Source: Cryoendolithus antarcticus (lineage: Eukaryota > Ascomycota > Dothideomycetes > Cladosporiales > Cladosporiaceae). Taken from it: a stretch of DNA of 64,000 nucleotides. A program made the position numbers and the translations under genes. Below the pieces are notes generated by a model. That model was not told where the DNA came from. It was given only the letters and a program-made list of their open reading frames with translations, and did not search any database. Positions 1 to 10,451 of this stretch are shown here, piece after piece (position 1 is the first letter of the stretch; each line of letters opens with the position of its first letter). The stretch is taken from the NCBI GenBank assembly GCA_002077065.1, contig NAJO01000028.1, forward strand, positions 124,001 to 188,000, read 5' to 3'.

Positions 1-3000
1 TGTCCACTCCTTTCGCTCGATACCACGGCGGTAGAGTTGCGGCACTGCGACGGAGACCTTGTCGTCCACGTCCTGATCCAGGATACCCATGAAGATGATG
101 GGTAGCGAAGTGAAGGCCAGGTTGTACAAGAGAATGTAGCTGTAGTCGAAGGCGTACGAGCAATCAAAGTTAGTGAAGATCTGGTACCAGAAGAGAGCGA
201 ATGTCCAGACGATGTTCTGTGTCGCAGAGTCAGCATCATCCAACAAGGCATCACTCTATCGGCACAACTCACCTTGTAAAAGAAGTTGGCGATAGTCTCC
301 GCCAATCTCCTATAACTCCACCGTCCATGCACAAGCACCAGCCGTGTCAAGAATCGGAACTGCCCAATGGCATAATCTGAGCTCATCACAGCCTGTCGCC
401 CCTCCTCACCAGCAATACCCACGCCTACATGCGCCTCTTGAATCATGGCCACGTCGTTCGCTCCGTCACCGATAGCAAGCGTCATGACATTCAAGCTGTT
501 CTTCACAAGCCGTACCACGGCAGCCTTCTGCGCAGGCGAGACACGACAGCACAGCACTGATCTGCACTCCTTGCATAGCAACAAGAACTTCTGTCGTATC
601 CGGTCGTCGAGGCACAACTTGAGCGAGTCGCCATCCACGACGAGGGCGTGCGTAGGATCTGGTGGTTCGTGGTTCTTCTTGGCAGCCTTTAGCTCTGCGT
701 CAGAGCCAGTCTTGTTGAAGACAGCAAGATGGCGGTCTAGTTCTCGCTCTGCTGCATCGACGCTCTCCTCCTCGATCTGCAGAAGAATGAGGTCCATGTC
801 GTTGTCAAGAAGGTTGCACGAGAATCCGATGTTGATGGCAGTCTCGACTTTGTCACCTGTAAGCACCCAGAGCTTGATGCCAGCTTGTGCCAGCAGCGCA
901 ATGGCGTCCGGTACGCCGTCTTGCAATCTGTCTTCGATGGCGGTGCCGCCGAGTAGTGTCAGCTCCCGCTCGATGGCGTCGGACACAACCTCGAGTTTCT
1001 CCTCACGATCCTGCACCGCAGCGGCCGCAAGATCATGGTCAATGTTCCACTTCTGGTATTCTTCCTCGCCGAGTTCACGCTGCGCAATACACAGTGTTCG
1101 TAGACCTTCTCGCGCGAACATCTCAAGATGCTCAGCAGTCGACCTCCGCAGATCCAATTGCTCGCCTCGCTTGAGACGCGAGTAGATGATGCTGTCGGCG
1201 CCTTTGCAGAAGAGGACGATCTTGCCGTCGGGCATTCGTAGGATGGCACTCATACGCTTGCGTGTGGAGTTGAACTCGAGAGTGTTCAGAACGGTGTACT
1301 CGCGCTCGACACCGAGGTAGTTGATGATAATGCCCTCGTTGGATCGGCCGATGACAGTGAAGCCCACGTCTCTTGCAGTCGCAACAAGTGCAGCCTCGTC
1401 AGGCGATTGTGCCTTGAACTCGATTCGGGGAGGGTCACCGGGCGTCCGCTCTGTTATAACAGTATGACACAGCGCGAGGGCGAGCATGAACCTCTCATTC
1501 GCCGCCTTCTGCTCCTCACCAGACTCCCCAGAGATGTCGCGGACGAAGTCAGGTGCTACAAAGGTAAGCTCGTCGTCTCGGAGGTAAGGATTGTCATAAA
1601 TCTGCCGAATACTCTTTAGCATCTCCACACGGTCGTGAGCGATCTGCTCCCTCGCACGGGCACCCTCGACTTCGACATCAACACCCTGCCGCTTCTGCAT
1701 GCCGGCTTGCGCCTCTGTGTATGCTTCACCATAGGGTATGCCGTTGATGGTACACTTCTTGAACTCCATGACGTTCTGCGTCAGCGTACCAGTCTTGTCG
1801 GAAAAGATGTACTCAATCTGGCCAACGTCGTCGGAAATATTCCAAGACTTCGGTGTGCAAGGGTAGTCCAGCTTCTCGTAGTACATGAAAGTGTCGCTGT
1901 AGATGAAGAAAGCCTGCGCTGTCCGAATGATCTCCAACGAGATGTAGAGTGAGATGGGCACCAAGTTCTGGAACAAAATGACAGCGGCCCAGAATGTGAT
2001 GAAGCCATTGAGTGCAGGCGTGCCACCGTATGAGCCGAACTCGAAATAGTCCAGAGATTCATTCCCACGACCCCAAGTCGTACCTTGTACCAATGCAGCG
2101 ATTAAACACATGAAGAATAGGATGATGAAGTTGTAGATGACGTTCCAGTTGAGGTCTTTCGAGATCTGTGCGCGTTTCGACGGTGTGATGCCGGAGTTGA
2201 TCATGATCTTCGTCTCCTCGCCAGTGAACACCACGATACCGACGATCCAGTCCGTGTTCCGGAGTGTACAACCTCGAAGAAGCATATTGTTGATGCCTAC
2301 CGGCTCAGCCATAGTCCTCGGTGGCTCATGCGGACTGCTCGAATCATGCTGGTCCCACCGCACAACACCCGAGTAAGCGTACAAATTAGCGTGTGGAGGC
2401 TCGCTCTCCAGTCTGAAGTTCGTCCGTTCGCAGTCTCGCGCTCGTCGTACCTTTCGGCCAGTGTGTAGTGCCTGCCGCACTTTCAAATTTGTCTCGCCGT
2501 CTAGATTCTTCGTCTCCACGTAACAGGCGCCATCAGCATCGCTGGTTGACAGCACGATGATGTCCGCTGGAATCTCCTCCTCGTTGTACAAACGAACAAA
2601 GTCTCCCACCTGCACACTCTTCCAGTAGTCCCGCTTGAAGCGCGCCGTTTCCTTAGCTTCAAGATTGGGATCTATCAAGCTGCCGTAGAATCGCTTTGCC
2701 ACAGCGGCCTTGACAGATGTTGGTCGATCGGCGGAAGGCACTTGTAATGACTGACTCAACCCTCCTGTTTCCGTGTGATCGTTCTGCAGATCTTCCCTCT
2801 CGGAATGTGCGTCCACTACAGCGGCTGCTTCGCCAGATCGGACTTGCCCAGGTGTAGGCGACGGCACTGGCGTCATCTCGACATCTCCATTTGCATTCTC
2901 CGCTGCAGGCTCATCGTCGAAGGCTTGCGAGAAGACACTGTACCTCCGCGACTCGTTGTCTACAGGCGCGTCTAAAGCTCGGTCTTTGCCCTCGGTCCCG

Positions 3001-3763
3001 TTCTTCTTCTTCTTTTTCGAATTTATCCATTGCGATACACTCAAGATAACCCTCGAACACGCCTTCTTGACTCGTCTCCACGGGTTAATATATTCGTCTG
3101 CAGTATTGACGTTATCCCAGTCAACCAGCCTGTGCACCGGCGCATTGTTAAGCTCGTTGTCCAGATTGCTCCTCCGCCAGTCTTCTATCGCATCCTTGAC
3201 AGCTGTGATGACGACAATAACGATTAGCGGTACTGCAGACAGTCCAGGATTCGTTGCGCCGAAGATAGGGAATGCCTAGCACGTATCGGTCAGCCTGTCT
3301 CCTCGAACCGCACTGCAGAAAGTCTCCTTACCGAAAGGATGATAATGAACAAGAAATACACGTTGGCAACATTGTGAAACTGCAACCACAGATTCTTGGG
3401 CACAAAGCTGAGCGCAGTGTACTTCGCCGTCCTGATCTTGTTCCTCTTGTAAGACACCAGCGGCCGACCCTCCTCGTCCTTCGCATTTGCAGGCAGCGGC
3501 TGATTGAAGTACACCGTCCGTCCTATCTCAGACTCTGGCGCATCTTTCTCCTCATCTTCCCCCTGATGCACTCCGTTCGCGGAACCCGCAGACTCGCGCT
3601 TCTTCTCGGCCTGAGATAATCGATTGGCGTGGCGATTGAAAATGGACTTCCGCTTCGCTAAGCCTCCCTTGCCAGTTACGCGCTGAGTAGCCCATCTCAT
3701 GCGCTTTACGGGGTTCGAGACTTGAGTGCCGCCAGGTTCTGCATGGGAGGAGAATTCCACCAT
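1..3763 (-). CDS. dnf1: P4-type phospholipid flippase (Dnf1/Dnf2-like), 3' end cut by window edge
   Basis: P4-ATPases move phospholipids from the outer to the cytosolic leaflet of the plasma membrane and trans-Golgi. The start is the ATG at 3763. Exons are 3763-3332, 3275-273 and 216 to beyond base 1, with introns of 56 and 56 bp that keep the frame. The N-terminus is basic and disordered and leads into the family signature [20 protein letters not shown]. The phosphorylation motif SDKTGTLT is encoded near 1780-1803 and the hinge [19 protein letters not shown] near 430-490. Exon 3 reads into the typical C-terminal membrane part ([14 protein letters not shown], then [16 protein letters not shown]). 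The final membrane helices and tail lie outside the window. The body of the gene has no in-window stop. Assignment to Dnf1/2 rather than Drs2 or Neo1 rests on the overall look of the N-terminal region and is less certain than the P4 call. Confidence 0.93.
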
Positions 3764-5072
3764 GGCTGTTGTCGTGCCAGGGGGTTGAGATGGTGTCTCA
3801 TGCGGCGAGACACGGCCGTGTGAGGCAGGCTTGCCTGTGCGAGGAGGCGGATGCTATCGGGTATTGACGTTCATGTGGGGTGTTGTCGCGTCGACGTTGG
3901 CGATTGTTTGCTAGTGATGGATGTCGGTAGTGAGAGACGATGTCAGGTTTGGCGGAGGATGCAGTGAGAGTCAGCGATGGAAAGGCGGCGTAGTCAGCTG
4001 CGCGAAGCAGTTTGGCGTTGCTGCTGGATGATGGACCAGGATGCAACTAGGCACTCGGATGCTCGCGGTGCACCAATGCAGACTCGTGAGTGCGAGGGTG
4101 TGAGCGCAAACAAATGCGGGATTGATCGAGACTTGTGGTGTGGATGAGATTGGCGCGGATACAATCACTGGTCGCGACGGGTGTGATGATGAGCAAGTGT
4201 CATCCACAATAGCGACGCTGACTTTGGGTTGCACCACCATGTGCCTGCCTCCGCCGCCGCTTCCACTCTCTGGCCCTTCGCGTTCCAGCAGAGGCCCTAG
4301 CGCCCTTCTGCTTATGCAGCATCTCGTTTCCGCTATCCGTCTTACGAGACCAACTATGTACCCAATGTCATTCGTCTGACACGACTGCGCACACTGACGT
4401 ATACATCTAGCCTGAGTCTCTCGTGCGCTCCGAGCACTCTGCTTGTTCGTACGAGCTTTGTTCGCGCAACACTGGGCGCATGGCAGAGAGACAGATCTGG
4501 TGCAAGTGTGTACAAATGTCACAAGGATCGCCCGGCACTCCGAGTCCCGAGACGCCTTCAAGCCGTGGCTCCACAAGCATGAGAAAGTCTCCCTCGGTGG
4601 AGCATGATTCCATCGTCCGTAGTCGCAACGTCTGCCACATTTGCCGTAAGCCACTTGACATCGTTTACGAACAATCGAAAAGAACAGTGCCCAAACTACA
4701 CAGATAAGATGGCCTGATTGCGAGAGATTGGACGCCAAGTACAGTAGATGCTTGCCACATGCGCAGCGAAGGGGGGCCTCGTTTGCCAACTTCATCCTCT
4801 GACTGCTTCCCACCGGTCCCAGTGTCGTGAGAACCGCTTTCGCAGTACCGGTGTTATCGCCCACAACGCCTCGAAGACTTGGAGCGGTCTTCGGCGTCGC
4901 CCCCTTTACATATACATGAAGGCTTGATAGCTTGCGGCAAAATTGGACACAACTTTGGGAAGCGGCGTTGCTTTCGCGTTTCACAGCTTGTCTTGGCACT
5001 TTTCCACCTCGCGTCTCCACGCGATTGACACATGCCGGAGCAGCGATTTTGCTGACGAGCTTGCAGCCGACT
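3764..5072. other. Divergent intergenic region, no gene supported
   Basis: About 1.3 kb lies between the divergent starts of the flippase gene and the CANIN-like gene, so it should hold both promoters. Several open frames cross it, including a 387-codon minus-strand frame that overlaps the start of the downstream gene. None shows a recognisable domain or a credible splice structure. Confidence 0.6.
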
Positions 5073-7256
5073 ATGGCACCAGGCAAAGCCATCACAGACT
5101 TCTTCAAACCATACACAATACCGAAAAGTCGCATACCGGACTATGAGATCGAGGAGGAGATCGTGGTCGCTACGCCCAGACAGCTTCCACCAACGAAAGC
5201 ACGAAACGCCAACGAAGCCCAAAATGCGCCTCCGTCCACCAGCTCTGCCCTGAGCTCTATGGCCTCCATTTCTTCACAGTCGACACCTACACGAGTCCGC
5301 ACGCTCCAAGCAGTCGAGATACCATGGCCTCCACGAGCAACGATTCCTCCCGTGCCCCAAGCTCCTGCTGCCACCAAACTCAACACGTCCTTCTCCTCCG
5401 CGCTCTCGAGTGCTCCGCATAGTTCGCAGAGCTCCAGCAGGCGGATCGTCAAGAACGGTGTACCCGCAGTCACAAACTCAGACTCAGCCAGCGTCTCTTC
5501 CTCCAGCGAAGATGAGCTTGCCGACTTCGACACGCTCTTCCCTGCGAAGCGGCGGAAGCTCACGCCTCCAGGCCGGAAGGTTACGAACCCGATAGATGTT
5601 GCTAGTAGTAGTGGCGCGTCTCTTCGGACGAGTACGCGGCTGACTGGGGAGAGGACTGCAAGACAGTACCGGAGTGCATACAGACCGCCTTCGCCGCCGC
5701 CGACTGTGACGTACAAGCATAGCTTGCGCAAGATTGTGAGTCACAACCAGAAGCAGGCGGAGAGCCAGGCGAAGATCGCGAAGGCCGAAGCTGAGGTTCA
5801 AGATGAGGACGGGCAGGATGCGGTGGCTGAAAAGGCTGAGACAGAAGATCGGAGTGCCAGTGCGATTGCAGCTGCATTCACGAATACTTCAGAGGACTAT
5901 GAGAGGATGAAGGCTGCGATTGAAAGGACGGAGGCGATGAAGGCGGAGGAGACGTTCTATTACTTCCGAGGGGAAGCATCAGTCTGTCCTGGAGAAGCAG
6001 AGCCATACGACTTCAGCGTCGTGGACGACGGGTTTGACTTTCTCGAGGCTGAATCCATACTAAAGGCTGCTTGCACTACAGGCTTCCTCGCCTCTCTAGC
6101 ATCGAAACGACCATTACCAGATCGCCTCGTAGGCTGGATGCAGCGCGCGCTACTTGTGGAGAAGTCAGAAGAACTCTGCGTAGCTTATGTTGCAGTCCTT
6201 GCGGCTGCCACGAGGCATTCAGTCAACAGCCATGAAAACAGAACCATTCCCAGCTTAGGCGCAGAGTTTCGGAGCCAGGAGAAGGCAGCGAGTGGCCTTC
6301 CTCCGAATCTGAAGCATCTTCTATTGGCGATGACTGTTGTCACTCGGTCACGAGCCTGTGACCCGGAGAGTGACATGGCAGAACTGGCCAGCCTGGTCAT
6401 GCTCAACAACGATGAGCATGTACGATCAGACCTCGACCTTCAGATCGTAGTCGAGAACACTATGCAAGCGCTGCTACTCTCGATCGGCGACTGGACCCGT
6501 CCAGCGTTATCGCAGCAGGATCCCACGCTTGGATCCGACTTCTGGACACCTCTACTGCGAGCGGTCATCGATGAGAGCAAACTATCTCGCCACATGCTCG
6601 CGCGTGCAATATCGAGTCTCCCAGCAACAATGCCTGAGCTCGCCTACTTCCGCCGCAGCCTAGCCCTGCACATTCTCCTTGGAGTGGCAGCCGACGAGAG
6701 CATCTCCCATATCAGCCCGGATACAGGCGTACGTCTGCTCGTAAGGCTCAAGCGCGCACCCGAATTCGCCATCTCGGAGCGCACAGACTATACACTTCTG
6801 CTCTCCTTGACTTCACTTCTCGACATCGCGCTCGATGCCGGTTTCTCCGACTTCGCCTTCCTCAGGACTGCGCAGCTTGAACCACTGACCGCTTCTGCGT
6901 CGTCCAATGCGCTCTTCTCCTCTACCGCAAAGCCTACTTCACCTGCAGAGCAGGCGTTCAACGCCCAGGTCGACGCCTTTGCAGCTCAGCTCACGCAAAT
7001 GAAGAGTCGTATTCGCGATGCAGGCACAAGCCACTTGAAGCGCACGGAAGCTAAGAGTGCGCTTGAGAGGCTAGTGGTGAGGCTGGAGTATGCTGTGCGA
7101 ACTCGGCCGAAGTCGAGGAAAGGAGTGTTTGGCAAAGAAAGTAACGCTGGTATGGGTATGGGCATGGAGGCGTTCCTCAAGAGCGCCGGGAAGGGAGCTG
7201 ATGTAGTGAACGAGAATCTCGTTGATGGTGCTGTCGAAGACGAGGATGCTTCGTAG
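5073..7256 (+). CDS. CANIN-like (Slf2/Nse6-type) Smc5/6-associated protein with N-terminal PIP-like motif
   Basis: This is an intronless 727-aa protein. The frame is open for 47 more codons upstream, but the ATG at 5073 is the first ATG in that frame. The N-terminus (MAPGKAITDFFKPY) holds GKAITDFF at residues 4-11. This matches the PCNA-interacting box pattern (Q-xx-I-xx-FF) except for Gly in place of the first Gln. Residues of about 20-300 are Ser/Pro/Thr-rich with basic patches and a short coiled stretch. The C-terminal half, from about residue 330, is a compact helical region that includes SERTDYTLLLSLTSLLDIAL. This resembles the fungal CANIN domain (coiled-coil Smc6 and Nse5 interacting), a family linked to recruitment of the Smc5/6 genome-stability complex. 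The CANIN call is from memory of the family pattern, and a fast-evolving nuclear protein of another family is possible. It converges on V-ATPase subunit E with a 181-bp gap. Confidence 0.55.
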   Translation: MAPGKAITDFFKPYTIPKSRIPDYEIEEEIVVATPRQLPPTKARNANEAQNAPPSTSSALSSMASISSQSTPTRVRTLQAVEIPWPPRATIPPVPQAPAATKLNTSFSSALSSAPHSSQSSSRRIVKNGVPAVTNSDSASVSSSSEDELADFDTLFPAKRRKLTPPGRKVTNPIDVASSSGASLRTSTRLTGERTARQYRSAYRPPSPPPTVTYKHSLRKIVSHNQKQAESQAKIAKAEAEVQDEDGQDAVAEKAETEDRSASAIAAAFTNTSEDYERMKAAIERTEAMKAEETFYYFRGEASVCPGEAEPYDFSVVDDGFDFLEAESILKAACTTGFLASLASKRPLPDRLVGWMQRALLVEKSEELCVAYVAVLAAATRHSVNSHENRTIPSLGAEFRSQEKAASGLPPNLKHLLLAMTVVTRSRACDPESDMAELASLVMLNNDEHVRSDLDLQIVVENTMQALLLSIGDWTRPALSQQDPTLGSDFWTPLLRAVIDESKLSRHMLARAISSLPATMPELAYFRRSLALHILLGVAADESISHISPDTGVRLLVRLKRAPEFAISERTDYTLLLSLTSLLDIALDAGFSDFAFLRTAQLEPLTASASSNALFSSTAKPTSPAEQAFNAQVDAFAAQLTQMKSRIRDAGTSHLKRTEAKSALERLVVRLEYAVRTRPKSRKGVFGKESNAGMGMGMEAFLKSAGKGADVVNENLVDGAVEDEDAS

Positions 7257-7437
7257 CTCGTGATTTCCATCATCAACATAGAGTACACTGGCAATGATGA
7301 AGCACGATGCGTAGTCCATGTGTACAATGCAAGCCGAACGCCAAGCACATATCTACAAAACTTGATACCAACAAACATTGCGGCAACGCTATGGATGCAT
7401 GAAGGGCAATCGCGGCTCAGTCTGCGATGTTCCCTGT

Positions 7438-8181
7438 CTAGTCATGGAACTTCCTGTTCTCATTCTCACCAAACAGCGTCGTGCGGATCGACGGCAGCGC
7501 ATCCGTCTCGAGCAGCTTCAAACGCTCCTCAAGCGTGTTATTGATGTCGATCTTGCCCGTGCCGTTGAGGATAATGACACCGCCAGCCCTACAACCCCAC
7601 AAGTCAGCACACACAACCCACAAATCAAGAAACAAGAGCAACACTCACGACCCCTCCGGCACATACTCCTTCTCGTCCACATGAACCTTGACCTCCTTCC
7701 CCTTCATCCCCTTCTTGTACTCCCCCTCGGCCTCCCTGCTAGCCTTCTTAACCAACTCCACATCCCCCTTCCGACACCTCACCGAAATCTTCTCCTCCCC
7801 AAGCGCATAAGCGCCCTCAAGCACCAGACCTTTCACCAAACCCCCCTCCTTCCCCTTCTTCCCCAGCCCCTCTCTAGCCTGCTCAAACAGCCGATCCAGC
7901 AACTCCTGCCTAGCACCCAAAACCTTCAATCGTTGACGGTTTGCGAGCGTGGACTTGGTGATCTGCTGCGACATGCCGGCCTGAGAGCGCTTTTTCGCGA
8001 ATTCGGCGTCTATGCGTTGCGTCTCGGAGCGGACCAGACGGGACTTCTCGATGGAGAATTCTTCGTCGGCTTTTAGCTGGATTTCGCGGTGTTTTTCTAG
8101 GGCTTCTTGGCGGATGAAGGCGGTCATTTTCTTCAGCTCTGTCGAGACCTGAGAGTCCGACAGCGCGTGTTGCTGTGACAT
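7438..8181 (-). CDS. vma4: V-type proton ATPase subunit E
   Basis: Subunit E is part of the peripheral stalk that ties the catalytic V1 head to the membrane V0 sector of the vacuolar proton pump. The start is the ATG at 8181. Exons are 8181-7649 and 7588-7438, with one 60-bp intron (GTGAGT...TAG), giving 227 aa, the usual family length. The N-terminal half is a long charged helix (about residues 15-110) typical of the stalk. The C-terminus has the family hallmark [20 protein letters not shown] followed by [19 protein letters not shown], ending in RKFHD. Splicing completes a Ser codon across the junction (EGS-AGGVI) and keeps the hallmark in frame. The gene is divergent from the NIPA-like transporter. 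Confidence 0.96.
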
Positions 8182-8741
8182 CGTGGGTGGTGGTATTGAG
8201 GTGTGGGGGAGGGTGTGTGCGGGGGCCTAGACGGCGGTGAGAGCGGTGGAGTGGAGTATTGGGTAAAGGGTTGGGAGTGGTGGTGGTGTTGTGCAGATGG
8301 TATGCAAGTGGTGCCTGGATTGGAGTCGCTGATGTCAATGGGAGCTGGAGCTGTCAAGCTTGGGTTGCTTTTGGGGTGTCTCGTTACGTGATTTGAATGA
8401 GGGGGGAACCAAGCGACGTTATGGAGACTTCGAGACCGAATGCGGTCAACGTCGTCACCGACACCATCATCTTGAAGCGAGACGCTCAGGTACTGCTCAC
8501 TTGAACACCATTGTGGCCATTCAGCGGTCAGCGCTAACAAACCGCTCCTTCTCTACTTTTGCTACATTCATTGGCGCCCCTGCCTTTATTCCTCCCCTTC
8601 GCTACTAGACGGAACTCCGCTCGTTGTTCCTTACATACGCCAAGGCGCAGCTACGATGGCCCCGACAGATCGATAGCCACACCCTCTACCCTACACTCCC
8701 TCCACCATCTCAGCGCTCGCGAGCGCCGCTCACTCCTCGCC
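8182..8741. other. Divergent promoter region between vma4 and the NIPA-like gene
   Basis: This 560-bp region lies between two divergent starts. It has pyrimidine-rich stretches just before the NIPA start and a GT-rich tract near 8180-8300. The NIPA frame stays open upstream to about 8559 but contains no earlier ATG. No separate gene is seen. Confidence 0.6.
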
Positions 8742-10298
8742 ATGGCCTCCAGCGACTGGGGCGCCGGCTCCACCGTCGCCCTCGGCATCGTCGTCGGCCT
8801 CCTCTCTACAGCAATCCAATCCATCGGCCTGACCCTCCAGCGCAAATCCCACATGCTCGAGGACTCAAACCCACACGTTCCCTCCCGGCGCGCACCCTTC
8901 CGCCGCCGCCGCTGGCAAATAGGCATGTTCCTGTTCCTCATAGCGAATATAGTCGGCTCGACGATCCAGATCACGACGCTGCCGTTGCCGCTTTTGAGTA
9001 CGCTGCAGGCGTCGGGGTTGGTGTTCAATTCAATCATGGCGAGCTTGATCTTGAAGGAGCAGTGGACTTGGAGGACTGTGCTTGGGACTGTGCTTGTGGC
9101 GGGGGGCGCGGTGCTGATTAGTCTGTTCTCTGCGCTGCCGGAGCCGAGTCATAATTTGGGGCAGCTGTTGGAGTTGTTACGGCAGAAGGGGTTTTTGGTG
9201 TGGTTTGTGTTGTCGCTGGTGTTTGTGCTGGCGGTGTTGGTGGTGGATTTCTCGCTGAGGCATGTGTTGGCTGTGCATCGGAGGGAATCGCCGAGAATAT
9301 TGCTCATTCGCGGGATGGCGTATGGGATGTTGTCGGGAATCTTGTCGGCGCATGCGTTACTGTTGGCGAAGAGTGCGGTGGAGCTGATTGTGAGGAGTCT
9401 GGCGGACAAGAACAACCAATTCCGGCACTACCAGAGCTGGATGCTTGTACTGGCGTTTCTCGTGCTGGCACTCACACAGCTTTACTACCTACATCTTGGA
9501 CTCAAGCTCGTTTCGACAAGCGTGCTCTACCCGTTCGTCTTCTGCATCTACAACCTGGTTGCGATCCTGGATGGGTTGATCTACTTCCGACAAATGGACA
9601 CGCTGCCACCTCTGCACGCAGGTCTGATCGGCGTCGGCACCGTCATCCTCCTCTCTGGTGTGCTAGCTCTCAGCTGGCGTCTCGACGACACGCCCACAGG
9701 TGATGAGAACTCTGACACGGGTCACTACAAGCACCAGATGGGCAAGTCCGAGATCCCTCAAACAGTGCTGGCACCCGGCATGGGCTTCGTCGGTGAGCCC
9801 TCGGAGTCAGACGGCACAAGTTCTGCGGCGTTGACAGACGAGGAGACAGCAGTCCAGGACATCGCAAGCGAACGCAGTCCGCTTCTACCCGCTGTAGGAC
9901 GGCGCCATGGCTCCACGACAAGCGAGCAGTCTCACGGCCACCGCAGGCGGAAGCGTGCATCTACCCTCAAAGACATCCTGCACATGTGGGAAGAAGACGA
10001 GGATGCGGACGATATACTGCCAGCGTACGGCGCAATTCCATCCCGACCGCTCTCTGCGGGAGCGTCTCGCCGTCGACAGTCTGGTGCAGACTTACTGGAC
10101 AGAGCCAACGACGCTGAAGATGAGAGCAGTCTTCCTGAAGGCTTCGCAAGAGCCGAGACTATGCCTGTTGGACGGAAGCGGCAAAGGAGACATAGTCATC
10201 AGGGTCAAGGGAGCGCATTGTTCAGTGACTTGTTGAAGAGGGAGTGGTGGCGCAGTCGGAGGAAGGAGAAGGATGGGGATGGTGAGGCAGACGGGTAG
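8742..10298 (+). CDS. NIPA-type magnesium transporter (DUF803 family)
   Basis: NIPA proteins are membrane transporters of the drug/metabolite transporter superfamily, linked to Mg2+ uptake. The single exon encodes 518 aa from the ATG at 8742. The family core begins at once (VALGIVVGLLSTAIQSIGLT, then QRKSHMLEDS) and is followed by about eight more hydrophobic segments up to residue about 310, including NIVGSTIQITTLPLPLLSTL and YPFVFCIYNLVAILDGLIYF. The remaining roughly 200 residues form a hydrophilic, Ser/Glu/Arg-rich cytosolic tail with dense basic clusters. This tail is common in fungal members and probably regulatory. The gene converges on the SDR gene with a 153-bp gap. Substrate specificity cannot be read from the sequence. 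Confidence 0.88.
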   Translation: MASSDWGAGSTVALGIVVGLLSTAIQSIGLTLQRKSHMLEDSNPHVPSRRAPFRRRRWQIGMFLFLIANIVGSTIQITTLPLPLLSTLQASGLVFNSIMASLILKEQWTWRTVLGTVLVAGGAVLISLFSALPEPSHNLGQLLELLRQKGFLVWFVLSLVFVLAVLVVDFSLRHVLAVHRRESPRILLIRGMAYGMLSGILSAHALLLAKSAVELIVRSLADKNNQFRHYQSWMLVLAFLVLALTQLYYLHLGLKLVSTSVLYPFVFCIYNLVAILDGLIYFRQMDTLPPLHAGLIGVGTVILLSGVLALSWRLDDTPTGDENSDTGHYKHQMGKSEIPQTVLAPGMGFVGEPSESDGTSSAALTDEETAVQDIASERSPLLPAVGRRHGSTTSEQSHGHRRRKRASTLKDILHMWEEDEDADDILPAYGAIPSRPLSAGASRRRQSGADLLDRANDAEDESSLPEGFARAETMPVGRKRQRRHSHQGQGSALFSDLLKREWWRSRRKEKDGDGEADG

Positions 10299-10451
10299 GT
10301 AGGAACTATTCTGTATGCACTGACTCACCAGCACGCGAAAGGACAGACGGCAAGGTAAGTTCTTTTCATCTTCCATCTGCATTCGAGCGGGCTTTTCGAG
10401 ACGACAGTTTGCTGGGATAACACCATGGCCGCCACAGAGCGAGCTCGCCGA

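Noticed and set aside
445..1185. 246-codon plus-strand ORF at the left edge
   Set aside because: It is antisense to the catalytic part of the flippase gene, which has clear P-type ATPase motifs on the minus strand. The plus-strand translation is Ser/Arg-rich without motifs.
4932..5072. 47-codon upstream extension of the CANIN-like protein
   Set aside because: The frame is open but begins with TTG and has no ATG; the likely protein starts at 5073.
3971..5134. 387-codon minus-strand ORF overlapping the start of the CANIN-like gene
   Set aside because: It has no domain, an odd composition rich in Arg, Cys and Ser, and conflicts with the plus-strand gene that starts MAPGKAITDFF.
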